Source of the DNA: Salsipaludibacter sp963812245
GTDB lineage: Bacteria > Actinomycetota > Nitriliruptoria > Nitriliruptorales > Nitriliruptoraceae
Assembly (NCBI GenBank): GCA_963812245.1
Contig: CAWEUK010000002.1
Coordinates: 2,108,001 to 2,172,000, forward strand
Length of the DNA: 64,000 nucleotides
Direction of reading: 5' to 3'
The position numbers and the translations under genes are program-made. Under the pieces are notes generated by a model. It was given only the letters and a program-made list of their open reading frames with translations, searched no databases and was not told where the DNA came from. This document shows positions 54,794-63,010 of the stretch, piece after piece (within the stretch, counting starts at the first letter, position 1; every line of letters begins with the position of its first letter).

Positions 54794-57325
54794 ATGCCGG
54801 GTACTGCAGCGGACGGCACGAGGCGGGTGCTGGGCTGGACTCGTGACGACTTCGAGGCGCATGACGCCCAGCGGCGCGGCGAAGGCTGGATGCTGCACGC
54901 AGTCGACAGCTACGTCGAGGCCGGCACGCTTCGTTTCAACGGGATCTGGCGCCGTGCGACCGAGGAATCCGACTTCCAGTTCGGATGGTTGCTCGCCGAC
55001 CTGAACACGCTCCACGACAGCCATCGGGCCAAGGGCTGGCGCCTGCACGACATCGACACCTGGGTGCATGGCTCCACGGTCAGGTGCAACGTGCTGTGGC
55101 GCAAGCCCCGGGTCACCCGGGAGTCCGCACTGGCCTTGAGCCGGAAGGAGCTCGATGCCGACAACGTGCGGCGGGGCGCGGAGGGCTGGCACGTGGTCGC
55201 AGTGGACACGACCGTGGTGGGCTCGAAGGACTCGTGGCACCTTGCATGGGAGCGGGGCGCCGACGACCACGACTTCGTCTTCGGATGGAGCTGGGACGAC
55301 TTCAACGACGAGGTCGTGCGTCGCCGGGACGACGGCTGGGCGCTGTGGCGGGTGGGGTCCTACCAACGGTCGGGCGTGTTGTCGTGCAACGGCGTCTTTC
55401 GCCGCGGCACGTCGGGCCACAACTGGGTGCTGGGGTACGGCTGGGACGACTTCCTGACCCTGGACGACGAATACTCCGCCAAGGGGTGGGCCCTGGACAC
55501 GGTCGACACGTTCCTGGGGACGAATGGCGCGGTGCAGTTCAACGGCACCTGGACCAAACACCTCCCACTCGCGCCGTTGGTGGGTGACTGCACCTACGAC
55601 GGGTGGATGACCGACACCGCCACGCTGCCCGCGGCCGCAGTCGGGTTCCTCAGCAACGGGTGCACGGCCTTGCTCATCGATGGCGAGCACATCCTCACCG
55701 CCGCGCACTGCCTCGTCAACGAGGGACGTCCCGACAATGGGTACTACACCGACCTGTGGTTCTATCCCACCTTCACCACTGGCACGTCCGCGCCGCGACG
55801 ACATCGCGTGGATCGGGGAGTGGTCGGCAGCCATGGTGCCACCGGTGGCACCTATGCCACGTCGGACTGGGCGATCGGCCACCTCGCCACGCCCGCGACC
55901 GACCTGCCGGCCGTCGAGCCGGGCACGACATCGACCCTGTACCGCAATGCGACGGTGCTGCACTACACCCGCGACGCCACCCTGATGCAGCCGCCGTGGA
56001 GACCGGCGCCCTATGCCGACGAGTACGGCGGTCTGCCGGACGCGGCAAAGGATTGGAAGAACACGTGGTGGCAGGACGCCCTGCGCAGCACCGGCGTGGC
56101 CCGCCGTGACTCGAACGTGGACTACAGCACGGTGGAAGGCGCATCGGGCAAGGGCGGGTCGTCGGGTGCGCCGCACCTGGTGCAGGATGCGCCGGGGGTG
56201 TGGCGGGTCGTCGGGGTCACGCACCGGGGCGACTGTGACATCATCGATGGGCCATGGGCCGGCCGGTTCATCCAGGCTCCACGCTTCGCGTCCGCGGTGG
56301 CGGTCGCCACGTCTCCCACCGACGGATCCCGCTCGGGCGTGTATGCACTGGACACGGCACGCGGGCAGGTCGTCGTCCGTGGTCGCGTCGGCACCGGGAT
56401 CGACGACCGCTTCGGCTACTGGTCGGTCGGCGCCCCCGTGGGAAAGGGCGTCGTCGGGTTGGCCGCCCGCGCCCGTCCCGGCACCGGCCTCCCATCGCTG
56501 CTGGCGTTGGCGTCCGGAGGCGCCATCATGGAATGGCGAGCCGTGCCGATCCCGTTGGTCGGGATCGCCACGTGGACGTTCCATCCGGTGGTGGTGCCGA
56601 GCACCGGCGTCTTCGTCGACATCGATGCGACGACGTTTCCCGAGGGCGCCGGGATCGTGGCGGTCCAGGCGGGCATGGACGGCGCCGTGATGGTCGCGCC
56701 GCCCGCCGGGACTGGGCCCGGCCGCGGCACCTCCAAGGGATGGGGCGTGCTCGCCAGGGCAGGCCCGATGACCGCCTGGGCTCGAGTCACGGCCCTGCGC
56801 CATCACGGAGATGGTGGCTCACAGGTCTGGGCGCTGACCACCCAGGGAGCCCTGCGGAGCTGGGTGCGGATCGGTACCGCTGGCTGGGCGGAAGTGGCGC
56901 CCCAGTCCACACCGGCGTTGGGGGCGGACGAACGCCTGGTGGACGTGGACGCGGCCTGGGACCACCGTCAGCGTGGACTGCTCGTGGCCCTTTCATCGCG
57001 TGGGCGCGTGTTCGCCCGCACGGCGACGTCGACGAACGCGTCGGGGTCGTGGGGGTCCTGGATGGGCCTGCCCGACCAGGTCGATCCCGGCGTCCCGATC
57101 AACCGCAGCGGCGTGCGCCTGGTGTCGATCTCGGCCAGTCGCTGGCGTGAGACCACAGGTGTGGGCACCGGCTCCGACATCGTGCCGGTGGTCGTCGCGA
57201 CGGACTCGTGGGGCAACGTCGTGCAGACCACCCAACGATCGATTGCCGGTGGCGGCGTTGGCTGGACCGACTGGATGCCGTTCCAGGGTCGACGGGTGGC
57301 CCCGTGGCAGGCCTTCCAAGACTGA
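54794..57325 (+). CDS. Tandem-repeat / trypsin-like serine protease / propeller-like multidomain protein
   Basis: 843 residues. Residues about 12-260: five repeats of 45-55 residues with W-x-D-D-F ... G-W-x-L-x-x-V-D-x-Y ... F-N-G-x-W pattern (for example DFEAHDAQRRGEGWMLHAVD), resembling bacterial tandem repeat domain 1 of polyglycine-hydrolase-type proteins. Residues about 285-500: trypsin fold with LTAAHCLV (His305), SDWAIGHL (Asp358) and GKGGSSGAPH (Ser457). Residues 520-843: a repetitive beta region (QVVVRGRVGTGIDDRFGYWS, VWALTTQGALRSWVRIG) like a PLL-type propeller. I see no signal peptide or Tat motif. ATG with GGAAGAAG upstream. Confidence 0.8.
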   Translation: MPGTAADGTRRVLGWTRDDFEAHDAQRRGEGWMLHAVDSYVEAGTLRFNGIWRRATEESDFQFGWLLADLNTLHDSHRAKGWRLHDIDTWVHGSTVRCNVLWRKPRVTRESALALSRKELDADNVRRGAEGWHVVAVDTTVVGSKDSWHLAWERGADDHDFVFGWSWDDFNDEVVRRRDDGWALWRVGSYQRSGVLSCNGVFRRGTSGHNWVLGYGWDDFLTLDDEYSAKGWALDTVDTFLGTNGAVQFNGTWTKHLPLAPLVGDCTYDGWMTDTATLPAAAVGFLSNGCTALLIDGEHILTAAHCLVNEGRPDNGYYTDLWFYPTFTTGTSAPRRHRVDRGVVGSHGATGGTYATSDWAIGHLATPATDLPAVEPGTTSTLYRNATVLHYTRDATLMQPPWRPAPYADEYGGLPDAAKDWKNTWWQDALRSTGVARRDSNVDYSTVEGASGKGGSSGAPHLVQDAPGVWRVVGVTHRGDCDIIDGPWAGRFIQAPRFASAVAVATSPTDGSRSGVYALDTARGQVVVRGRVGTGIDDRFGYWSVGAPVGKGVVGLAARARPGTGLPSLLALASGGAIMEWRAVPIPLVGIATWTFHPVVVPSTGVFVDIDATTFPEGAGIVAVQAGMDGAVMVAPPAGTGPGRGTSKGWGVLARAGPMTAWARVTALRHHGDGGSQVWALTTQGALRSWVRIGTAGWAEVAPQSTPALGADERLVDVDAAWDHRQRGLLVALSSRGRVFARTATSTNASGSWGSWMGLPDQVDPGVPINRSGVRLVSISASRWRETTGVGTGSDIVPVVVATDSWGNVVQTTQRSIAGGGVGWTDWMPFQGRRVAPWQAFQD

Positions 57326-57339
57326 TCCCGGGCGTGCAC

Positions 57340-57403
57340 AGGCCGTTCGTGGCACGGGCCGCTCGTCGCGCGGGCCGTTCGTCGCGCGGGCCGTTCGTCG
57401 CGC
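57340..57403. repeat. 16-bp tandem repeat between convergent genes
   Basis: GGGCCGTTCGTCGCGC in about four copies (starts near 57340, 57356, 57372, 57388), the first two imperfect. The rest of the 259-bp gap after the protease shows no gene. Confidence 0.75.
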
Positions 57404-57584
57404 CGGTGTTCGGGGTGGCGCCGCAGTGCTGGGCGGTTGGCGCCATCGTCGTGGTGCCGCAGGGCCGCCGAATCGGTCGGACGCGGCTTGGCGGGGACGG
57501 GGCCGGTTCCGTCGAGCGGGGTCGGGGGCCGGTCCTGTCGAGCGGGGGCGGGACCAGCCGGACGTGAGGGCGCACGCCACCTGG

Positions 57585-59050
57585 TCAGGAGCCGTCCTCG
57601 CCAGCGTCGGGCGGCGTGACGTCGACCGCTCCGTCCGGGCCGGTCGTGCGCGTGTACAGCGGCCTGCCATCGTCGCCATGTCGAGTCATCTCGGTGCTGC
57701 CGTCAGGCTCGACCCGATAGGTCGTCGTGCGTCGGCCCTCGCCGTCGTACCAGGTCGTCTCGGTGCTGCCGTCGTCGCCGTGGACGACCCTTCCGTAGCC
57801 AGTGACTCGACCGTCGGCGTCGGTCGCCGTGTGGGTCTGGGGCCGTCCCTGTCCATCCAGGGTCGTCACGACAGTGGTCCCGTCCGAGTCGGTTCGTGCC
57901 ACCCCGATCCTGCGCCCGTCGGGGCCGTGCGACACGGTCTCGGTGGAACCGTTGGCGCCGTCGGTCCTCGTCCAGCTTCCCGTCATGTTGCCGTCGTCGT
58001 CGTACGAAGTCTGGGTCTCGCTTCCGTCAGGATGGTGCTCATTGACATCGCGGGCACCGTCGGGCGATCGGTGGGTCACGACCCTGGTGCCGTCGGCCCT
58101 GGTCTCGCTCGTGGTGGACGAGCCATCGGTGTGGTGCTCGGTCCCGACCGGGAGTCCTCGGGCGTGGTGGCGTCGTGCCGGGTCTCGCCGGGGGGCGCGT
58201 GTTCGACGACTTCGGTGTCGCCGTCGGCTGTCGTCGTGGGCACGGTGGTGCTCCCGTCGGCGAGTTCCTGGACCTGCTCCTCGGAACCGTCGTCACTCCA
58301 CGTCGTGGTTTGCCGATGTTCGAACTTGCCGTCGGGTCCATAGCGGGTCGATGTCTCCGAATGGTCGTTCTGTTCCACCACGACACGACTGCCGTCGGCC
58401 TCCTCCACGGTGGTCGTCGACGACCCGTCTGCGTGGTACTGGGTCCGTGACGTGTCGCCGTTGCGCCCCGTGGTGAGACGCTCGGTTGGTTGGTCATCCT
58501 GGCCGTAGGTGATCTTCTCGTCCGCGATGCCGTCGCCGCCCGGATCGCTGACGCGCGTCCAGGTTCCATCTTCGTGCATGCGTCGTTCCTCGACCAGTCG
58601 GCCGCCCGGGTCGTAGGTCTGGCGCTCGTCGGCCACGCCGTCGCCCGTCGTGTCGCGCAGCACGGTGGTCGAACCGTCGGCATGTCTCGTGACGGTCGTT
58701 CCCGGCTCCTCGTCGTCCCTGTCGCTGGCCCAGGTGTCCGGACGACCGTCGCCATCCCGGTCGAAGCGGAACCGATCGAAATTGCCGTCACCGTCCCGGT
58801 CGCCCGCCCAGGCATCAGCTCGACCGTCGCCGTCGTTGTCGATCGCGACGGTGTCGAAGATCCCGTCACCGTCACGGTCACGCACCCAGGTGTCCGCCTT
58901 GCCGTCGCCGTCGGTGTCCACTACTCCGCCAAGACCACCACCCATCACGCCCAACAGGCCGGCACCACATGGCAGTGCTACACCGCGATCGAGCCTGACC
59001 CTGAGAGGAGACGCACGCCCGTGCAACCGATACAGCCGTCCGCCCCGCAC
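57585..59050 (-). CDS. Acidic calcium-repeat / YD-like repeat protein (one frameshift)
   Basis: About 488 residues if repaired. Near the N-terminus a short hydrophobic stretch (GAGLLGVMGGGLGGVV) leads into four D-x-D-G-D-G-x-x-D units (DTDGDGKADTWVRDRDGDGI, DNDGDGRADAWAGDRDGDGN), the calcium-loop pattern of thrombospondin-3/dockerin-like repeats. The remainder consists of polar units such as GRLVEERRMHEDGTWTRVSD and NMTGSWTRTDG, recalling YD/RHS repeats. The frame changes near 58150 in the sense of one missing base (EDSRSG to VGTEHHTDGSSTTSE). Start uncertain (59050 GTG or 58945 ATG). Convergent with the protease gene. Confidence 0.65.
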
Positions 59051-59274
59051 ACCGAAACGACAGGCCCGCGATCCTCCGACGACACGAGATCAGCGGCCTG
59101 CCAGACGCGACCCAGACAACCGAACCGCTGGCATCCGTGACGCAGGTCCCCAAACTTCAGGTCCCCAGTCCCCCATGCAGCCGGAGTCAGAACGCGGGAG
59201 GACATTGCGCGGCAATATGAACCGTCCAAGGCCGAAAGCGCCGTGCATAGGGATGGAGGGGATGCGATCCGATC

Positions 59275-59661
59275 GTGAGCCGGGGATCGTCGAACGGTTC
59301 CATGGTTGGCCCTATCCTCTGGGGCCTCTTGGCTGTGGGAATGGTGATGTCGCTCTTTGGCGGCGGAGATGAATCCGAGGACCAGCCACCTGTGGAGAAT
59401 CCTTCGAGGTCTTCGATTGAGGCCCCTGCAGCGGCCCCCATCGAGTGCTCCGTTGATGTTGATGCTGTCGAAGAGCTGTCGGGGATGGAAGAGATCATCG
59501 AGTCCGTGGACTGCGCCTTCTGGGCTGGCTACATGACGCCGGATGACGACACTGAAGCCCAATGTCGAGGCGTGCTCAGGGACCTTCGGATAGAAGACTC
59601 TGACGTGGTTCTGCTCAAAATGAAAACGCGTGACGGTGAGACCGTTGCTGAGTGCCGATGA
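59275..59661 (+). CDS. Small membrane-anchored protein, hypothetical
   Basis: Up to 128 residues. One N-terminal helix (MVGPILWGLLAVGMVMSLFG) then an acidic soluble part with three Cys-containing segments (IECSVDVDAVEELSGMEEII, DCAFWAGYMTPDDDTEAQCR) and final VAECR. GTG 59275 or ATG 59302 may be the start. GC is clearly lower than in the core genes. No family recognised. Confidence 0.5.
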   Translation: MSRGSSNGSMVGPILWGLLAVGMVMSLFGGGDESEDQPPVENPSRSSIEAPAAAPIECSVDVDAVEELSGMEEIIESVDCAFWAGYMTPDDDTEAQCRGVLRDLRIEDSDVVLLKMKTRDGETVAECR

Positions 59662-60108
59662 CACGACTACGGCTGCAACAATAGAAGGAATCTCGCGAGT
59701 GCTTCTCGGCTCGCGGCGGACCGCCTCGCCTAGCCGACGCAAAGTCACCGATGTCTTGGTCGACATATCTCAATCAGTGCGCTTGACCGCCTACGCCTCG
59801 GCCAGCGTTGCCCTGTTTTGCCGGCGGGTACGCCTGCTTTGACGGAGGTGGCGACGTGGCTGTCGAGGAAGTCACCACCGCGAGACCGCGCCCACTCGAG
59901 CGCCGAATACGGGCGTTACCAGTCCATCCCGTCGAATGGGTTGCCTCCAGGCACTGTCAGTTGGCGGGGGGCTCGGTTGCTCGGACGAGGAAGAACATGG
60001 TCGATGTCGGCGCCGCCCACCTCCCCCGGGCAGACAGGGCTCCCAGACGCTCCTGCTGCAGTGCCTGGCTCGCTCGAACTGTCCGAGCGACCGACTAGCC
60101 TCAAGGGC
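59662..60108. other. Intergenic region with a possible HNH fragment
   Basis: No intact gene. On the minus strand around 59950-60040 a frame reads PVCPGEVGGADIDHVLPRPS, which resembles the C-x-x-x ... D-I-D-H-V motif of HNH endonucleases; no further conserved parts are found. May be a decayed gene. Confidence 0.3.
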
Positions 60109-60597
60109 ATGGTTGATCGACCCGACACGATGCGCAACGGCACCGAGCGCGAGATGCTCGATGTCTTTCTCGACGCTCAGCGGGCAACGGTCGTCGTCAA
60201 GGCTGAGGGACTGAGCGACTCCGACGCTGCGCGTCGTCTGGTCCCGTCCGCAACCACCGTCAGCGGGGTGATCCGCCACCTCGCCGACGTCGAGCGCAGT
60301 TGGTTTGTCGAGGTCTTCGCCGGCCTGCCCTACGACCGGCAGTTCGGTGGCGACGAGAACCCCGATGGCGAGTTCGACGTCACCGATCAGGATTCCCTCA
60401 CCGACATCGTCGCCGACTACGGCGCGGCATGCGTGCAGAGTCGTGCCGCCATCGCCGATGCCGACCTCGATGACGTGGCCCAGGATGGTCCGATGAACCT
60501 GCGGTGGATCTTGTTGCACATGATCGAGGAGACTGCCCGGCACGCGGGCCACCTCGACATCCTGCGTGAACAACTCGACGGCACAACGGGCGAGTGA
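60109..60597 (+). CDS. DinB-like DUF664 family protein
   Basis: 162 residues, four-helix DinB/mycothiol-dependent-enzyme-like fold. TEREMLDVFLDAQRATVVVK, VIRHLADVERSWFVEVFAGL and LRWILLHMIEETARHAGHLD with the metal-binding His set (H in RHLADVE, and H-x-x-x-H in ARHAGHLD). Typical DUF664 ending DILREQLDG. Function unproven; thiol transfer is suggested for the superfamily. ATG 60109 chosen because similarity starts there. Its 3' end meets the truncated GNAT gene on the other strand. Confidence 0.85.
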   Translation: MVDRPDTMRNGTEREMLDVFLDAQRATVVVKAEGLSDSDAARRLVPSATTVSGVIRHLADVERSWFVEVFAGLPYDRQFGGDENPDGEFDVTDQDSLTDIVADYGAACVQSRAAIADADLDDVAQDGPMNLRWILLHMIEETARHAGHLDILREQLDGTTGE

Positions 60598-60599
60598 CC

Positions 60600-60863
60600 C
60601 GGCACGGTGCCGGCCGTGCCGGCCTCGCCGAGGAACTCCAGGTTGAGCCGACCCAGGACCGAACCTTCCTGGTCCACGAGCACTCGGAAGGCGCCCAGGC
60701 CGGCCTCCTGGTCGACGAGCAACTCATCGAATTGTTCATCGAACTGTGCGAAGTAGTCATCGCCCCGATCAGAGATCGAGGCCGCGAACCACGCCCGGTT
60801 GGCCAGTTCGAAGGATCTGACCGACTCGACATGGTCAGGGTGGAGCCGCTGCAATTCGGGCAT
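60600..60863 (-). pseudogene. Truncated GNAT-family acetyltransferase
   Basis: Only the N-terminal half is present: LQRLHPDHVESVRSFELANR, AWFAASISDRGDDYFAQFDE, FRVLVDQEGSVLGRLNLEFL. The acetyl-CoA-binding motif expected after strand 4 (a G-Y-x-V ... Q-x-x-G-x-G/A region) is missing; the frame runs on into the antisense of the DUF664 gene until 60417. Probably cut by a deletion that joined the two genes tail to tail. Confidence 0.65.
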
Positions 60864-60947
60864 CAGTTTGCCACCGTTTCGCTCACCGGCACCGGTTTGC
60901 GGCGCGCTCCCCTCGATCCTGGCGGGCGTCGAGGAGGCTGGCCGATG

Positions 60948-61250
60948 TCAGCCCATGTTGGTGCTGGACGTCACCTCGTGCATCGTGATCTCCGGGGCGC
61001 CGGCAACGATGCCTTCGAGCGACCCCAGCGCCGCAGCGACATGGGGCGTTCGCATGTGCTGGGCGGCTTCGTCGGCCGATTCCCACATCTCGATGGTGCT
61101 GAAGTGCGTGGGGTTCTCGAGGTCGGCGAGCACCTGGTAGGACCGGCAGCCGTCGTCATGACGGGATGCCGAGGCCAACTTGGTCAACACGTCGCTCATG
61201 GCGGCCTCCGATCCTTCCTTGCTGTGGACGTTCGCGATGACGATCTGCAT
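60948..61250 (-). CDS. Antibiotic-biosynthesis-monooxygenase (ABM/YgiN) family protein
   Basis: 100 residues, dimeric ferredoxin-like alpha/beta barrel fold. MQIVIANVHSKEGSEAAMSD, SRHDDGCRSYQVLADLENPT, HFSTIEMWESADEAAQHMRT. Family members include quinol monooxygenases and heme-degrading enzymes; the exact role is not visible. ATG start. Upstream (61251-61702) no gene is recognisable. Confidence 0.85.
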   Translation of the reverse strand: MQIVIANVHSKEGSEAAMSDVLTKLASASRHDDGCRSYQVLADLENPTHFSTIEMWESADEAAQHMRTPHVAAALGSLEGIVAGAPEITMHEVTSSTNMG

Positions 61251-61702
61251 GGTGGTCTCCGGGGGTGGCGATGGGGTGGAAACGGGACGGGAGGGCGGCG
61301 AACTTCCTCTTGGATGGCGGCTGGCGGTGGAGGACGACGCGCATCGAGCGCACGAGCGGCGTCACGGTCGTCCTGCCCGGGTGGAGCGCTGGCCGGTATC
61401 GCCCGGTGAACGAGCGGGACGACGCCACCCAACGGGCAGAAATGCACCTCCCGACGAGTCTCGCAGCCCCACCCTCCCCCGTCATGTGGTCGAACGACCC
61501 ACGCGTGCTCCATTTTCGATGCCACGCGGCACGCCACCTGAAGAGCCACGCCGGAACATGGCCGGGCGGCCGGGCCCGGTGCCGACGGCAAACCGCGACC
61601 CCTCCCCCCGACCATGTCACCATCTCCTGCGTCTGGGCGCCACCGCGTCCGATCATCGAATGTCTAGCATCGTCGCCAATCGTGACCACAGAGGAGAAAG
61701 CC
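61251..61702. other. Divergent intergenic region, no gene recognised
   Basis: About 450 bp between the ABM-family gene (minus) and the SpoIIAA-like gene (plus). Frames exist on both strands without ribosome sites or recognisable motifs. Presumably carries both promoters. Confidence 0.5.
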
Positions 61703-62065
61703 ATGCTCAAGCCCATCGAGGGGTTGCCATCCACCGTCGTCGCATTCGAAGCCTCGGGCGAGGTGGATGCGAGTGACTACCAGGACGTGCTGGACCCAGC
61801 CGTCGACGCCGCGCTCGATGCGCACGACAAGGTCCGGTTCCTGTACGTCCTGGGCGAAGAGTTCGAGGGCTACACCGCCCACGCGATGTGGGAGGACACC
61901 AAGGTCGGTGTCGGCCACTGGGCGCGGTGGGAGAAGATCGCGATGGTGACCGACGACCACACCTACCACAACGCCGTCAAGGCCTTCGGGTGGCTGTTCC
62001 CAGGCGACCTCAAGCTCTTCAGCCTCGCCGAACTCGACCAGGCCAAGGAGTGGGTCGCAGCCTGA
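61703..62065 (+). CDS. SpoIIAA-like (STAS-related) protein
   Basis: 120 residues of the SpoIIAA-like family (UspA-unrelated, CRAL/STAS-like fold). MLKPIEGLPSTVVAFEASGE, VDASDYQDVLDPAVDAALDA, VRFLYVLGEEFEGYTAHAMW, EDTKVGVGHWARWEKIAMVT, FGWLFPGDLKLFSLAELDQA. Clear ribosome site GAGGAGAAA. The biochemical role of this family is not established; stress-linked contexts are common. Confidence 0.85.
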   Translation: MLKPIEGLPSTVVAFEASGEVDASDYQDVLDPAVDAALDAHDKVRFLYVLGEEFEGYTAHAMWEDTKVGVGHWARWEKIAMVTDDHTYHNAVKAFGWLFPGDLKLFSLAELDQAKEWVAA

Positions 62066-62173
62066 CTGAGGCGAGGCCCATCCGAGCCCCGCCGCCGCTC
62101 AGCACCAGCCCACGTCTTCGGCCTCCGGTTTCCATCCGCTGCGCGGCCACAGCCTTGGCCATTGGCACGGGTG

Positions 62174-62816
62174 TCAGTCCTGGTGACCAGTGGCGAAAGC
62201 GAGATCTCGAAAGAAGGTCGCGCACTGGGTGGCGTGTCGATGCGTCAGGGAGCCGTGGCCCGCCTGCGTGCGACCCAGCACCTCGACAGTCGGAAGATGG
62301 CGAGCGCCATGCGCGATGGCGTGACGAACCTTCACCCAGTCATTGAGACGTCCCACGACGTCGTCGGAGCTGCGTCGTCCACCGAAACCCACGAACGACC
62401 ACCTGGGTCGCGGATCATCACCAAGGAGGCGGAGGAGATCGCAGACCCTGCGCGCGAATCGGGTGTGTTGAAGCGAGCAACCTCACGGATGTGCCAAGCT
62501 CGACCAGCGGCCCAATGGCCTCACGGAGCTGTTGGTACTCGGAGGTGTTCGCCTGCCCCACATGCGACGGCTCCACCATACGGAAAGAACAGTGCTCACG
62601 TATGTCTCGACCCACGTCTGCCACGCGGCGACTGTGAGCACCACCACAGAGCGGTTCATGCGCCAGGTCGCGGGACGCCCATTGCGTGGGTTGGACATCA
62701 TCCCCAGTGCAAGCAACGCCCTCGGGCACGGCCATCGCGCGAGCGAAGTCCGAGTCGGCGCGGGCAGCCGCAGCGGGAATCAAGCCTCTGGTCACACGAG
62801 AACCATAGTCATCCAT
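62174..62816 (-). pseudogene. HEPN-domain protein (RiboL-PSP-HEPN-like), broken by several frameshifts
   Basis: Reading across three frames gives a recognisable HEPN protein: AAAARADSDFARAMAVPEG, WRMNRSVVVLTVAAWQTWVE (typical helix with A-A-W-x-x-W/F-V-E), NTSEYQQLREAIGPLVELG, RFNTPDSRRVCDLLRLLGDD, PRWSFVGFGGRRSSDDVVGR and the catalytic-type R-x4-H in LNDWVKVRHAIAHGARHL. The first change (near 62725) is +1; those near 62620, 62480 and 62445 are in the opposite direction. HEPN proteins are metal-independent RNases of toxin and defence systems. No MNT or other antitoxin partner is seen. Most likely a decayed gene. Confidence 0.6.
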
Positions 62817-63010
62817 GATGATCGTAGGGCACCCTATTGGCGCCCGAAAGGGCGTTCAGATGTCGTTCGCGGACGTGAACTCACCGTCTCGACGTACCTC
62901 CATCAGGGAGCACCACCGTGGACGGAGTTGCCGGACAGGCACATCAGACGTCGCACGGGCCCCACGGCAACGCCGAGTGGCCCCACGGCGTGGGGCTGGT
63001 CGGGGCGGGG

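Noticed and set aside
58978..59766. Minus-strand frame of 262 codons opposite the small membrane-protein gene
   Set aside because: No recognisable domain, it overlaps the 5' end of the calcium-repeat gene in a different frame, and the plus-strand frame has a clear membrane helix and better codon pattern.
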